The notes below the pieces were generated by a model. The model did no database searches, was not told where the DNA came from, and saw only the letters and a list, made by a program, of their open reading frames with translations. Shown here piece after piece: positions 40,489 to 47,550 of a stretch of 64,000 nucleotides of DNA. The stretch's first letter is position 1, and each line of letters opens with the position of its first letter. The translations under genes were made by a program, and so were the position numbers. Source of the DNA: Arthrobacter pascens (GTDB lineage: Bacteria > Actinomycetota > Actinomycetes > Actinomycetales > Micrococcaceae); NCBI RefSeq assembly GCF_030816475.1, contig NZ_JAUSXF010000001.1:3286001-3350000 (forward strand). The letters run 5' to 3'.

Positions 40489-41466
40489 TTAGGCGTGCGT
40501 GGGTTCTTCCACCAGCGCAGTGGCTATGCTGTCCGCATCGGCCAGGGCGGCCAGGTAGCGTTCTGCATCCAGTGCGGCAGCACACCCGGTTCCCGCCGCC
40601 GTAATCGCCTGGCGGTACCGGTGATCCACGGCGTCCCCGCAGGCAAACACACCGGAAAGATTGGTCACGGTGGTGGGCGAGTCCACCTTGATGTAGCCCT
40701 CGGCGTCCAGGTCTATCTGCCCGGCCACGAGTTCGGTGCGCGGGACATGGCCAATGGCCACGAAGAGGCCGGTGGCCGTGTGCTCGCGGGTCTCGCCGGA
40801 ACGGGTGTCCGTCAGGGTTACCCCGGTGACCTTCCCGTCGCCGTGGATCGCGGTGACGGCGGAGTTCCACGCGAAGCTGATCTTCGGGTTGTCCTTGGCG
40901 CGCTGGGCCATGATGCGGGATGCGCGCAGTTGATCCTTACGCACGACGACGGTCACGGACTTTGCGAACCGGGTCAAGAAGGTGGCTTCCTCCATGGCAG
41001 AGTCACCGCCGCCGACGACGATGATGTCCTGTTCGCGGAAGAAGAAGCCGTCGCAGGTGGCACACCAGGAGACGCCGTGCCCGCTGAGCCTCTTCTCCTC
41101 CGGCAGGCCGAGTTCTTTGTAGGCGGATCCGGTGGCCAGGATGACCGCCGGGGCCTGGTGCGTTTCGCCTGATCCGGTTACCACGATCTTCAGGTGACCT
41201 TTGAGATCAACTGACGTGACGTCGTCGAACACTACCTTGGCGCCGAATTTTTCGGCCTGTTCCTGAAGCCCGTCCATCAGCTCAGGGCCCTGGATTCCGC
41301 CCGGGAAACCGGGGAAGTTTTCCACCTCGGTGGTGTTCATCAGGGCTCCGCCGGCGGTGACAGATCCGGCCAGCACCAGCGGTTCCAGTCCGGCACGCGC
41401 CGCGTAGATGGCTGCGGTATAACCTGCGGGGCCGGATCCGATGATGATCAGCTGTTCGTTGCTCAT
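40489..41466 (-). CDS. trxB: Thioredoxin-disulfide reductase
   Basis: Protein of 325 residues with FAD-binding [17 protein letters not shown], the redox-active CATC (Cys135, Cys138) and NADPH-binding [13 protein letters not shown]. It uses NADPH to reduce thioredoxin or, here, possibly a dedicated partner of the arsenic operon. It starts 24 bases after arsC on the same strand. Since the housekeeping trxB is normally next to trxA and no trxA is seen, this is probably a second, arsenic-dedicated copy. Confidence 0.93.
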   Translation of the reverse strand: MSNEQLIIIGSGPAGYTAAIYAARAGLEPLVLAGSVTAGGALMNTTEVENFPGFPGGIQGPELMDGLQEQAEKFGAKVVFDDVTSVDLKGHLKIVVTGSGETHQAPAVILATGSAYKELGLPEEKRLSGHGVSWCATCDGFFFREQDIIVVGGGDSAMEEATFLTRFAKSVTVVVRKDQLRASRIMAQRAKDNPKISFAWNSAVTAIHGDGKVTGVTLTDTRSGETREHTATGLFVAIGHVPRTELVAGQIDLDAEGYIKVDSPTTVTNLSGVFACGDAVDHRYRQAITAAGTGCAAALDAERYLAALADADSIATALVEEPTHA

Positions 41467-41490
41467 GGCGCGTTCCTCAGTGGTTTCGGG

Positions 41491-41913
41491 CTACTTGGCG
41501 GCCGGGATCAGCGAGTCGATCAGACCCTCGATGCGGGTCTTGATCTCGTCGCGGATAGGCCGGACCGACTCTACGCCCTTGCCTGCCGGATCCTCCAGGA
41601 CCCAGTCCTCATAACGCTTCCCCGGGAAGTAGGGGCACTCATCGCCACAGCCCATGGTGATCACCACGTCGGACTCCTTCACGGCCTCGGTGGTGAGGAC
41701 CTTTGGAACCTCTGCGGACATGTCGATCCCGACCTCGGCCATAGCCTCGACGGCGGCAGGGTTGATCTTGTCGGCCGGCTGGGAACCTGCCGAGCGGACC
41801 TCGATTTCGCCTTTCGAGAGGGATGTCAGGAACGCCGCGGCCATCTGGGAGCGGCCGGCGTTGTGGACGCAGACGAAGAGGACGGAGGGCTTCTTGGCTG
41901 TTTCGGTGGTCAC
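41491..41913 (-). CDS. arsC: Arsenate reductase (low-molecular-weight phosphatase type, arsenate-mycothiol transferase-like)
   Basis: Protein of 140 residues. The catalytic loop CVHNAGRSQ starts at Cys15 with the invariant Arg21, and EDPAGKGVESVRPIRDEI matches the acidic loop. In mycothiol-containing actinobacteria such enzymes couple arsenate to mycothiol, with mycoredoxin releasing arsenite. The GTG at 41913 has AGGAGAAC upstream. It is the first gene of the leftward unit with trxB and the flavoprotein, and is preceded by an ArsR operator and a sigma70-type promoter. Confidence 0.92.
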   Translation of the reverse strand: MTTETAKKPSVLFVCVHNAGRSQMAAAFLTSLSKGEIEVRSAGSQPADKINPAAVEAMAEVGIDMSAEVPKVLTTEAVKESDVVITMGCGDECPYFPGKRYEDWVLEDPAGKGVESVRPIRDEIKTRIEGLIDSLIPAAK

Positions 41914-42010
41914 GCTGTTCTCCTGGATTCGGTTGGGTTGGGTGGGTACGGTCTGATCTGCGATGACCCTGTGACTCCCAAACCGAACATTGATGATGAT
42001 CGATATAGAG

Positions 42011-42041
42011 AGTATCCGGTCATACATTGATGAATGTCAAT
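42011..42041 (-). promoter_or_regulatory. Promoter and ArsR-type operator of the arsC operon
   Basis: On the minus strand TTGACA (42040-42035) and GATACT (42016-42011) are separated by 18 bases, a good sigma70-type promoter. ATTGA-N6-TCAAT (42026-42041) overlaps the -35. The same dyad, with the same spacing and the shared TG..GTCAAT context, stands before the arsR gene at 43562-43577. This points to regulation by that ArsR. Confidence 0.75.
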
Positions 42042-42070
42042 ATTGTTCTGAATGAAGCTTTCCAAACCGC

Positions 42071-42745
42071 TCAGGCTGCGCTGACACGTGGCGCAAGGTC
42101 GGTAACGCGGTGGGCGATGTCATCAAAGGCCCGATCGAAGGCCTCCTTGGTGCCCAGGCGCAGGGGGTCAGGGATGGACCAGTGGATGCCCGTCATCCCG
42201 CGCAGTTCCTCGTGGGCGTTGTCGCAAACGGTCACGACGAAGTCCGCTTCGTTCGCCACCTCACCCAAGGCTCGGGGCGATATGTTGGGAAGGTCCAGGC
42301 CGTGGCGGCGGGCAGTTTCGATGGCACCAGGGGCGATGCGGTTCGCGGGATGCGTTCCGGCGGAGACTGAGGGGATACTGCTAGCCTGCCCCCAGAGGGC
42401 TGCGGCCAGCTGCGAGCGCGCACTGTTGTGCGTGCAGACAAACAGGACGCGGCGGGCTCCGTGGACAGCTCCCGGCACCAGTCCATCAAGAGCCCCGGCC
42501 GCGAGTCGAAGATAGCTCCGGCGCTTGTCCGCTTCCGAGCGGTGCCGGGTCGCTAGTCCGGCGTCTTCCAGCGTTTTCAGGTGGTGCGAGAGCAAATTGG
42601 AGGACATGCCCAGTTCCGCCTGCAGTTCCGTGGGAGAGAAATCCCCCAGCGTCAGCAGGTCCACGATGCGCAGGCGCGCCGGATCGGCGAGGGCTGCGTG
42701 CCTGGCTACGCGCGCTTGGAAGGTGGAAGCTGCCTCAATATCCAT
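42071..42745 (-). CDS. ArsR-type HTH fused to an arsenate reductase/phosphatase-like domain
   Basis: Protein of 224 residues. A winged-helix ArsR domain fills about residues 8-85 (ALADPARLRIVDLL, SSNLLSHHLKTLEDAGLATRHR). A low-molecular-weight phosphatase/ArsC domain fills about 98-222, with the catalytic loop CTHNSARSQ (Cys104, Arg110). The typical metalloid-binding Cys cluster in the HTH part is absent. ATG 42745 is chosen because a TTGACG-N17-CAAAAT promoter ends seven bases upstream, giving a leaderless start. It diverges from the aquaporin gene. Confidence 0.88.
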   Translation of the reverse strand: MDIEAASTFQARVARHAALADPARLRIVDLLTLGDFSPTELQAELGMSSNLLSHHLKTLEDAGLATRHRSEADKRRSYLRLAAGALDGLVPGAVHGARRVLFVCTHNSARSQLAAALWGQASSIPSVSAGTHPANRIAPGAIETARRHGLDLPNISPRALGEVANEADFVVTVCDNAHEELRGMTGIHWSIPDPLRLGTKEAFDRAFDDIAHRVTDLAPRVSAA

Positions 42746-42752
42746 TGATTCA

Positions 42753-42781
42753 ATTTTGACTGAGGTAATTTCTTGCGTCAA
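42753..42781 (-). promoter_or_regulatory. Leaderless promoter of the ArsR-ArsC fusion gene with overlapping dyads
   Basis: TTGACG (42781-42776) and CAAAAT (42758-42753) lie 17 bases apart, with the ATG seven bases beyond, so the message should begin at or near the start codon. ATTGATTCAAT (42744-42754) is a perfect palindrome over the start, and TTGAC/GTCAA (42756-42781) is a wider dyad. Either could bind the fusion protein and also control the divergent aquaporin. Confidence 0.6.
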
Positions 42782-42790
42782 GCTGGAGGC

Positions 42791-43531
42791 ATGATTTCAG
42801 ACCAGCCGCCCCTGTGGCGCCGAGCCGTCGCTGAACTCCTCGGCACCGGCCTGCTCGTTGCCGTCGTCGTCGGTTCCGGGATTGCCGCCCAACAGCTCTC
42901 CCCGGGCGACGTCGGTCTGCAGCTGTTCGAAAACAGCACCGCAACAGTTCTGGGCCTGACGGTGCTGATCCTGGCGTTCGGTCCGGTCAGCGGCGCCCAT
43001 TTCAACCCGGTCGTTTCGCTGGCCGACTGGTTTTTGGGCCGGCGCAGCGGGTCCGGCCTGACCCTGCCGGATGTCGGCGCCTACGTGACGGCCCAGGTGG
43101 CCGGGGCCATTGGCGGCAGCGTGCTGGCCAACGCAATGTTCGACGTCGGGACGTCCATCTCTGCCAAGGAACGGGCAACGTCGGGGCACCTGCTCGGTGA
43201 GGTCGTCGCGACCGCAGGGCTCATCCTGCTGATCTTCGCCCTCGCGGCTACGAAACGCGGCGCCCTTGCGGCACCCGCAGTAGGCGCCTATATCGGGGCC
43301 GCGTACTGGTTCACGTCCTCAACGGCGTTCGCCAACCCCGCCGTGACCGTCGGCCGCATCTTCAGCGACACCTTCGCCGGTATCGCGCCGGGCTCCGCGC
43401 CCGCCTTCGTCGTCGCCCAGGTGCTCGGTGCCGCCGTCGGCCTGGGCCTGCTGCTTCTGCTGTTCCCCGCTGCTTCCCGCGCTGCGGACGATGTCGTGAT
43501 CCCTCATGCCACCCGGACAACCAGGCCATAG
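42791..43531 (+). CDS. MIP/aquaporin family channel in the arsenic cluster (AqpS-like)
   Basis: Protein of about 246 residues with six helices and the two MIP half-loops: SGAHFNPVVS at about residue 75 (NPV in place of NPA) and FANPAVTVGRI at about 185. In some bacteria a MIP channel replaces the arsenite pump and lets arsenite leave the cell by diffusion after reduction. GGAGG is only one base from the ATG at 42791, so a TTG at 42773 is possible. It diverges from the ArsR-ArsC fusion. Confidence 0.88.
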   Translation: MISDQPPLWRRAVAELLGTGLLVAVVVGSGIAAQQLSPGDVGLQLFENSTATVLGLTVLILAFGPVSGAHFNPVVSLADWFLGRRSGSGLTLPDVGAYVTAQVAGAIGGSVLANAMFDVGTSISAKERATSGHLLGEVVATAGLILLIFALAATKRGALAAPAVGAYIGAAYWFTSSTAFANPAVTVGRIFSDTFAGIAPGSAPAFVVAQVLGAAVGLGLLLLLFPAASRAADDVVIPHATRTTRP

Positions 43532-43561
43532 GCTCTTCTTGCGGGGGCATCCGGCTCATAG

Positions 43562-43590
43562 ATTGATGGACGTCAATATTCGGGCATAAT
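43562..43590 (+). promoter_or_regulatory. Operator and leaderless promoter of arsR
   Basis: ATTGA-N6-TCAAT (43562-43577) overlaps a -35-like TTGATG (43563-43568). CATAAT at 43585-43590 is a good -10, and the ATG follows after six bases, so arsR should be translated from a leaderless message. The dyad repeats the one before arsC and fits autorepression. Confidence 0.72.
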
Positions 43591-43596
43591 GGATAG

Positions 43597-43947
43597 ATGA
43601 CCTCACTGCCTCTGCTTGAACCGGCCGCGGACACCGCCGCCTGTTGCCCGCCGGCGGCGCCCGGGATCGGTGCTGCCGAAGCTCAAGACACAGCGGCCGT
43701 GTTCAAGGCGCTGGCCGACCCCAACCGGCTGCGGCTCCTTTCCATCGTCAAGGGCGCCGAGGGCGGAGAGTCCTGCGTCTGCGACCTCACCGAGCCGCTG
43801 GACCTGGGCCAGCCCACCGTGTCCCACCACCTGAAAATCCTCGTCGATGCCGGGCTGCTCCGCCGTGAAAAGCGCGGAACCTGGGCCTACTACTCGCTGG
43901 TTCCCGGCGCCCTTGAGCGCACGGCAGGACTACTGGAGACCCTGTGA
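43597..43947 (+). CDS. arsR: ArsR family arsenite-responsive repressor
   Basis: Protein of 116 residues. The winged helix reads VFKALADPNRLRLLSIV and GQPTVSHHLKILVDAGLLRREKRG. Cysteines suited to As(III)/Sb(III) sensing are Cys16-Cys17 in the N-terminal arm and Cys60/Cys62 (ESCVCDL). This resembles the atypical Corynebacterium glutamicum ArsR, which uses an N-terminal Cys pair with a distal Cys. It overlaps the next gene by four bases. Confidence 0.93.
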   Translation: MTSLPLLEPAADTAACCPPAAPGIGAAEAQDTAAVFKALADPNRLRLLSIVKGAEGGESCVCDLTEPLDLGQPTVSHHLKILVDAGLLRREKRGTWAYYSLVPGALERTAGLLETL

Positions 43948-44528
43948 CCGCAGCTTTGCCATTGGCAATCACCATCCGTTCCATGCGCCAGGAGGATTGG
44001 CCGTCCGTCCAGAGCATCTACCAGCAGGGGATCGACACCGGCCACGCGACGTTCGAATCCTTGGCGCCGGACTGGGATGGGTTTGACGCGTCCCGGCTTC
44101 CCCGCCACCGGATCGTGGCCGAGACAACGCAGGGCCGCATCGTCGGCTGGGCTGCCGTCTCTCCGGTGTCAGCGCGCCCTGTCTACGCCGGCGTCGTCGA
44201 ACATTCCGTGTACGTCGCGGCCGAAGCGCGGGGCCTCGGCGTGGGCACAGCACTGCTGCGGGCCCTTTCCGCATCAACCGAGGCGGACGGGATCTGGACC
44301 ATCCAAGCCAGCGTCTTCCCCGAAAACGAAGCCAGCCTCAACCTCCATCTCGCCAACGGCTACGTCGTCGTCGGACGACGGCAACGCATAGCCCGGATGG
44401 GCCACGGACCCCTTAGCGGCACATGGCGCGACACCATCCTGATCGAACGCCGCTCACCCGAGCCGGGCGCCGCCGTCGTTCTCCCTACGCCGGAAGCTGC
44501 ACCAGCCGGTCAGTCTTCACCACCGTAA
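43944..44528 (+). CDS. GNAT acetyltransferase, ArsN/phosphinothricin acetyltransferase-like
   Basis: Protein of 194 residues. ITIRSMRQEDWPSVQSIYQQGIDTGHATFE at the start and ARGLGVGTALLRAL for acetyl-CoA binding are the pattern of phosphinothricin N-acetyltransferases. ArsN members in arsenic operons acetylate the organoarsenical arsinothricin. The GTG overlaps the arsR stop (GTGA), so translation is coupled and expression should be arsenic-induced. A Pro/Ala-rich tail overlaps the convergent cupin gene. Confidence 0.85.
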   Translation: MTAALPLAITIRSMRQEDWPSVQSIYQQGIDTGHATFESLAPDWDGFDASRLPRHRIVAETTQGRIVGWAAVSPVSARPVYAGVVEHSVYVAAEARGLGVGTALLRALSASTEADGIWTIQASVFPENEASLNLHLANGYVVVGRRQRIARMGHGPLSGTWRDTILIERRSPEPGAAVVLPTPEAAPAGQSSPP

Positions 44529-44838
44529 AGAGCACCGCTGAGTCTTCTTCCGCCTCGAGGCTGTGCAGTCCCTCCGGCACGATCAGCAGGTCCCCCGCCT
44601 TCCCCTGCCACGAGTTCCCGCCTGACTTCAGCCAAACACTTCCCTTCAGCACAAAGACCGTGGCCTCGCCGGGGTTCAGATGTTCGCTGAGCCGGGTGCC
44701 GGCACGGAAGGCCATGACGGTTTGGCGGAGGGTTTTCTCGTGCCCGCCGAACGCTGTATCTGCTGCGCGGCCGCTGGGGGCGGCAACCGCGGCCTCGATT
44801 TGCTGACGGGCCAGGGCGTCGATCGATATCTTCTGCAT
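44485..44838 (-). CDS. Cupin domain protein
   Basis: Protein of 117 residues with a single cupin barrel: LNPGEATVFVLKGSVWLKSGG for motif 1 and GDLLIVPEGLHSLEAEEDSAVLF for motif 2. The first His of the metal triad appears in LSEHLNPGE. Overlaps the end of the acetyltransferase gene by 44 bases, tail to tail. Function unknown. Confidence 0.82.
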   Translation of the reverse strand: MQKISIDALARQQIEAAVAAPSGRAADTAFGGHEKTLRQTVMAFRAGTRLSEHLNPGEATVFVLKGSVWLKSGGNSWQGKAGDLLIVPEGLHSLEAEEDSAVLFTVVKTDRLVQLPA

Positions 44839-44923
44839 GAGGCCACCGTACCCATGTTTGCGGCTGCTAACCGGGAGATGTGCGGCTGCGCGCCCAAGGG
44901 TGAGGCACAGCCACGAGGACTTC

Positions 44924-45973
44924 CTACGGGCTCGGGGCCGGGGAAGGAAAGAGTGCCTCCACGATTGTCTTCGTCAGCGAGTGGATCATCCTGATGCGGC
45001 GGGCCTGGTCCCTACTGTCGGCGCTTTCGGTGTAGATCACCAGTGCATAGGTTGTGTCATGGAAGCTCAGCAGCGCGACGTCGTGGAGGTTCCCGTAAAC
45101 CTGCCCGTATTTGTGATGCACCGTGATATCCGGTCGGGTGGCGGCGGGGATAAAGGCTTCAACGTTGGTGTTCTGCATGTAACTGAGCAGCTGCTTGGTG
45201 TTCTCCGGGCTGAGCAGATCCCCTGCATAGAGTTGCTTTAGGAAGACCGCCATTTCCGCCGGTGTAAGCCGGTTCTGTCGCGGATCGTACGTGATGCCTA
45301 TTGAGGCGGCGTACTGAATGAGATCCGGAAACCCGACAGCGTTCATCAGCAGGAGCCACGAATCGTTGTTGCTGGTATTGATCATGGACCTAATTTGAAA
45401 ACCGGCGCTGTAGCTCCCCAGCTCTTGTTCCATCGTTGCTTTACCGGTTTCAACGAGGTGATAGTAAGCCGCTGCGGTGATGAGCTTCGCCGTGCTGGCC
45501 GCAACGAATGCCGACGCATCTCCATATGTGCGTGTCTCGCCGCCGGCAACCGCAGTCAGGGCAACACCCACGCGGTAGCCCTTGGCGCCCTTGAGAATCC
45601 GATCGATTTTGTTCTGCAGGTTCGCAGGCATGGCTGCCGTCGCCCGGCCTTTTGGTTCTGCAGCCAGCGTGGCGGTGGCGGCAGGGAACTCCGAAGCAAC
45701 CGGGGCGGCAGACGAGGCAGGGGCAGTCGGGGCCCCGGAGGCAGGCAGTGCCGGGGCAGGCAGGGCGGGGGCAGTCGTAGCCCAGACAGCCGGAGCGTCG
45801 GGCCAACTCAGCGAACCGGACCAGGAGGGGAGTCCCGGAGGAGCCACTCCGAACGTGACGCTGGCCAGGATAACCAGCGCGAGGGTACCCCCCGAGAAAG
45901 CGAGTTGTTTCCGCCAGCGCAGCGGTGATCGGTAATGGCTGCCCTCCTGATACAGCGGCAAATCCAAGGGCAT
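44924..45973 (-). CDS. Serine hydrolase, class A beta-lactamase-like, membrane anchored
   Basis: Protein of 349 residues. One membrane helix (residues 26-45) is followed by an Ala/Pro-rich linker to about 110, which sets the enzyme away from the membrane. The catalytic domain has STAK (Ser160, Lys163), SNND in the SDN position and HHKYGQV for the KTG motif. This is the layout of PBP4-like/class-A hydrolases involved in cell-wall turnover or beta-lactam tolerance. AGGAG precedes the ATG at 45973. Confidence 0.86.
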   Translation of the reverse strand: MPLDLPLYQEGSHYRSPLRWRKQLAFSGGTLALVILASVTFGVAPPGLPSWSGSLSWPDAPAVWATTAPALPAPALPASGAPTAPASSAAPVASEFPAATATLAAEPKGRATAAMPANLQNKIDRILKGAKGYRVGVALTAVAGGETRTYGDASAFVAASTAKLITAAAYYHLVETGKATMEQELGSYSAGFQIRSMINTSNNDSWLLLMNAVGFPDLIQYAASIGITYDPRQNRLTPAEMAVFLKQLYAGDLLSPENTKQLLSYMQNTNVEAFIPAATRPDITVHHKYGQVYGNLHDVALLSFHDTTYALVIYTESADSRDQARRIRMIHSLTKTIVEALFPSPAPSP

Positions 45974-46172
45974 TGGGGATCTCCTGTCTCGACCATAGAT
46001 CGAAGCAGCATCAGCATCCCCAGCCACCGCCAATACCAAGCACGCTTATTAAAGCACGGGTATCTGCGGAACGAGACTATTGACGTTTCCAGGCGTGCAT
46101 GCATGCCCGTCGGCCGGGGCGCCGCCCGGCTGCCTCCCTCTGGCGCGATGCATGTCCGCCCTAAGATGAGGC

Positions 46173-47075
46173 ATGGACTTCGCGGATATGCTCTGGACGG
46201 TTTTGGGGGCCGGGCTGATCCTGCTGATGCTCGCCGACGTCTTTCGCACACTCCTCTTTCCGCATGGTTCAGGTCCTGTAAGCCGGGCCATCATGCGGGG
46301 ACTTTGGCGGCTCAGCCGGAAGCTGAGGGGCCGGGGGTCCACCATCGCAGCGCCGTTGGCCATGGCTGCAGTCATCGGCGCGTGGGCAGGGATGGCGGCC
46401 ATCGGGTGGGCGCTGCTGTATCTGCCCCACCTGGCAGATGGCTTCGTCTACGGCGATGGGGTGCCGCGGGAGGCTGACTTCGCCGAAGCGCTCTATATCT
46501 CGCTGGTCACTCTTTCCACCGCGGGATACGGAGACATTGTGGCGGCCTATCCGCTGCTCCGGCTGGTGGTGGCCTTCCAGGCCGTCACTGGTTTCGGCTT
46601 GCTTACCGCCACGGTCTCCTGGATCCTGCAAATGTACCCGGCGCTGAGCCGTCGGCGGGCTCTTGCCCATGAGCTGAACCTGTTCCGGGAATCTGCAGGT
46701 CCTGAAGGTTTGGCCTCACTGGATCCGCAGCATGCAGCCGGGCTGCTCGAATCACTCGCCAGGAACGTGGCATCGGTCAGCATAGATCTGCTGTCATTCC
46801 AGGAGACCTATTACTTTCATGAAGTCGAAGAGAGGAGTTCGTTGCCGGCGACAGTTGGCTATGCCGGCCAACTGGCGGCAGACGCCGAGCACAGCGGGAA
46901 CCCCGACCTGCAATTTGCCGGACGGATGCTGCATGCAGCACTTGAACATCTCGCAGAGGTCCTCCGCGGGAATTTCGGCCATCCCGGGACGACGTCGTCT
47001 GACGTGTTTGACAGCTACGCGCTGCATCACAAACACACGCAGTCCCGGAAAACGGACACTTCGGAGGCGGAGTAG
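46173..47075 (+). CDS. Potassium channel family protein
   Basis: Protein of 300 residues with three hydrophobic segments (about 8-28, 58-85 and 125-150). A K+ selectivity filter, TLSTAGYGD, lies at residues 113-121 between the last two. A cytoplasmic C-terminal domain of about 150 residues follows without a recognisable RCK/TrkA motif. It ends five bases before the convergent frameshifted GerW-family gene. Confidence 0.87.
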   Translation: MDFADMLWTVLGAGLILLMLADVFRTLLFPHGSGPVSRAIMRGLWRLSRKLRGRGSTIAAPLAMAAVIGAWAGMAAIGWALLYLPHLADGFVYGDGVPREADFAEALYISLVTLSTAGYGDIVAAYPLLRLVVAFQAVTGFGLLTATVSWILQMYPALSRRRALAHELNLFRESAGPEGLASLDPQHAAGLLESLARNVASVSIDLLSFQETYYFHEVEERSSLPATVGYAGQLAADAEHSGNPDLQFAGRMLHAALEHLAEVLRGNFGHPGTTSSDVFDSYALHHKHTQSRKTDTSEAE

Positions 47076-47079
47076 TTGG

Positions 47080-47402
47080 CTATTTAGCCGCCTGAATGGC
47101 TTTGCGGACCGCTGAACCCAGCACCGAGATAACCGGGACCAGGCAGGCGAGCGCCACCACGGTATTGGGCCGGAAAACCACTCGTCCACGGATACAGCGG
47201 TAGACGCCCAGCGGCAGGACCTGCCGCCTCCCCCTCCGCCGGACGCGCCCACCTGTCCGGCCTCGCCGCCGCCGCCGAACCCGAAGGACACCAGCGCAAC
47301 GGGGATGACCTCCTCGCCGCCAAGCTGGACGGGCGCGGCATAAGCCTTTGAGACGCCCACGTTCTTGAAGGTTTCAACCAGGGACGCGAAAGTATCAGGC
47401 AT
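47080..47402 (-). pseudogene. GerW (YtfJ)-family protein gene, frameshifted
   Basis: From ATG 47402 the frame encodes the N-terminal half of a GerW-family protein (FASLVETFKNVGVSKAYAAP, VIPVALVSFGFGGGG). The C-terminal half continues in another frame (VLPLGVYRCIRGRVVFRPNT, ending AIQAAK and TAG at 47080-47082). The break falls in the Gly-rich tract at about 47221-47240, where a C5 run (47230-47234) one base longer would restore the frame. Related actinobacterial proteins are about 110 residues and cover both halves. It may be a real mutation, an assembly error or a slippery site. Confidence 0.75.
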
Positions 47403-47489
47403 GGCTCCCACAATATGAGCCCGCGCCAACTATCGATACCCCTGGTTAGCGCCTCTATAGATGGACTGCTCAAACAGCCTCATATGAAA

Positions 47490-47526
47490 GCCGTGGATAC
47501 CTTCTACATGAAAAGGTATCCACGGC
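47490..47526. terminator. Terminator of the HNH-nuclease gene
   Basis: A perfect 14-bp stem (47490-47503 with 47513-47526) around a 9-base loop lies 25 bases beyond the stop of the minus-strand nuclease gene and is followed on that strand by TTTCAT. Confidence 0.75.
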
Positions 47527-47550
47527 CATCAGAGCCTGAAGAGGCAACCA

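Noticed and set aside
46794..47429. A single 211-residue minus-strand gene in place of the frameshifted GerW gene
   Set aside because: Only its first 60 or so residues match the GerW family; the rest is the wrong frame and antisense to the K+ channel gene. The family C-terminus is found in another frame.
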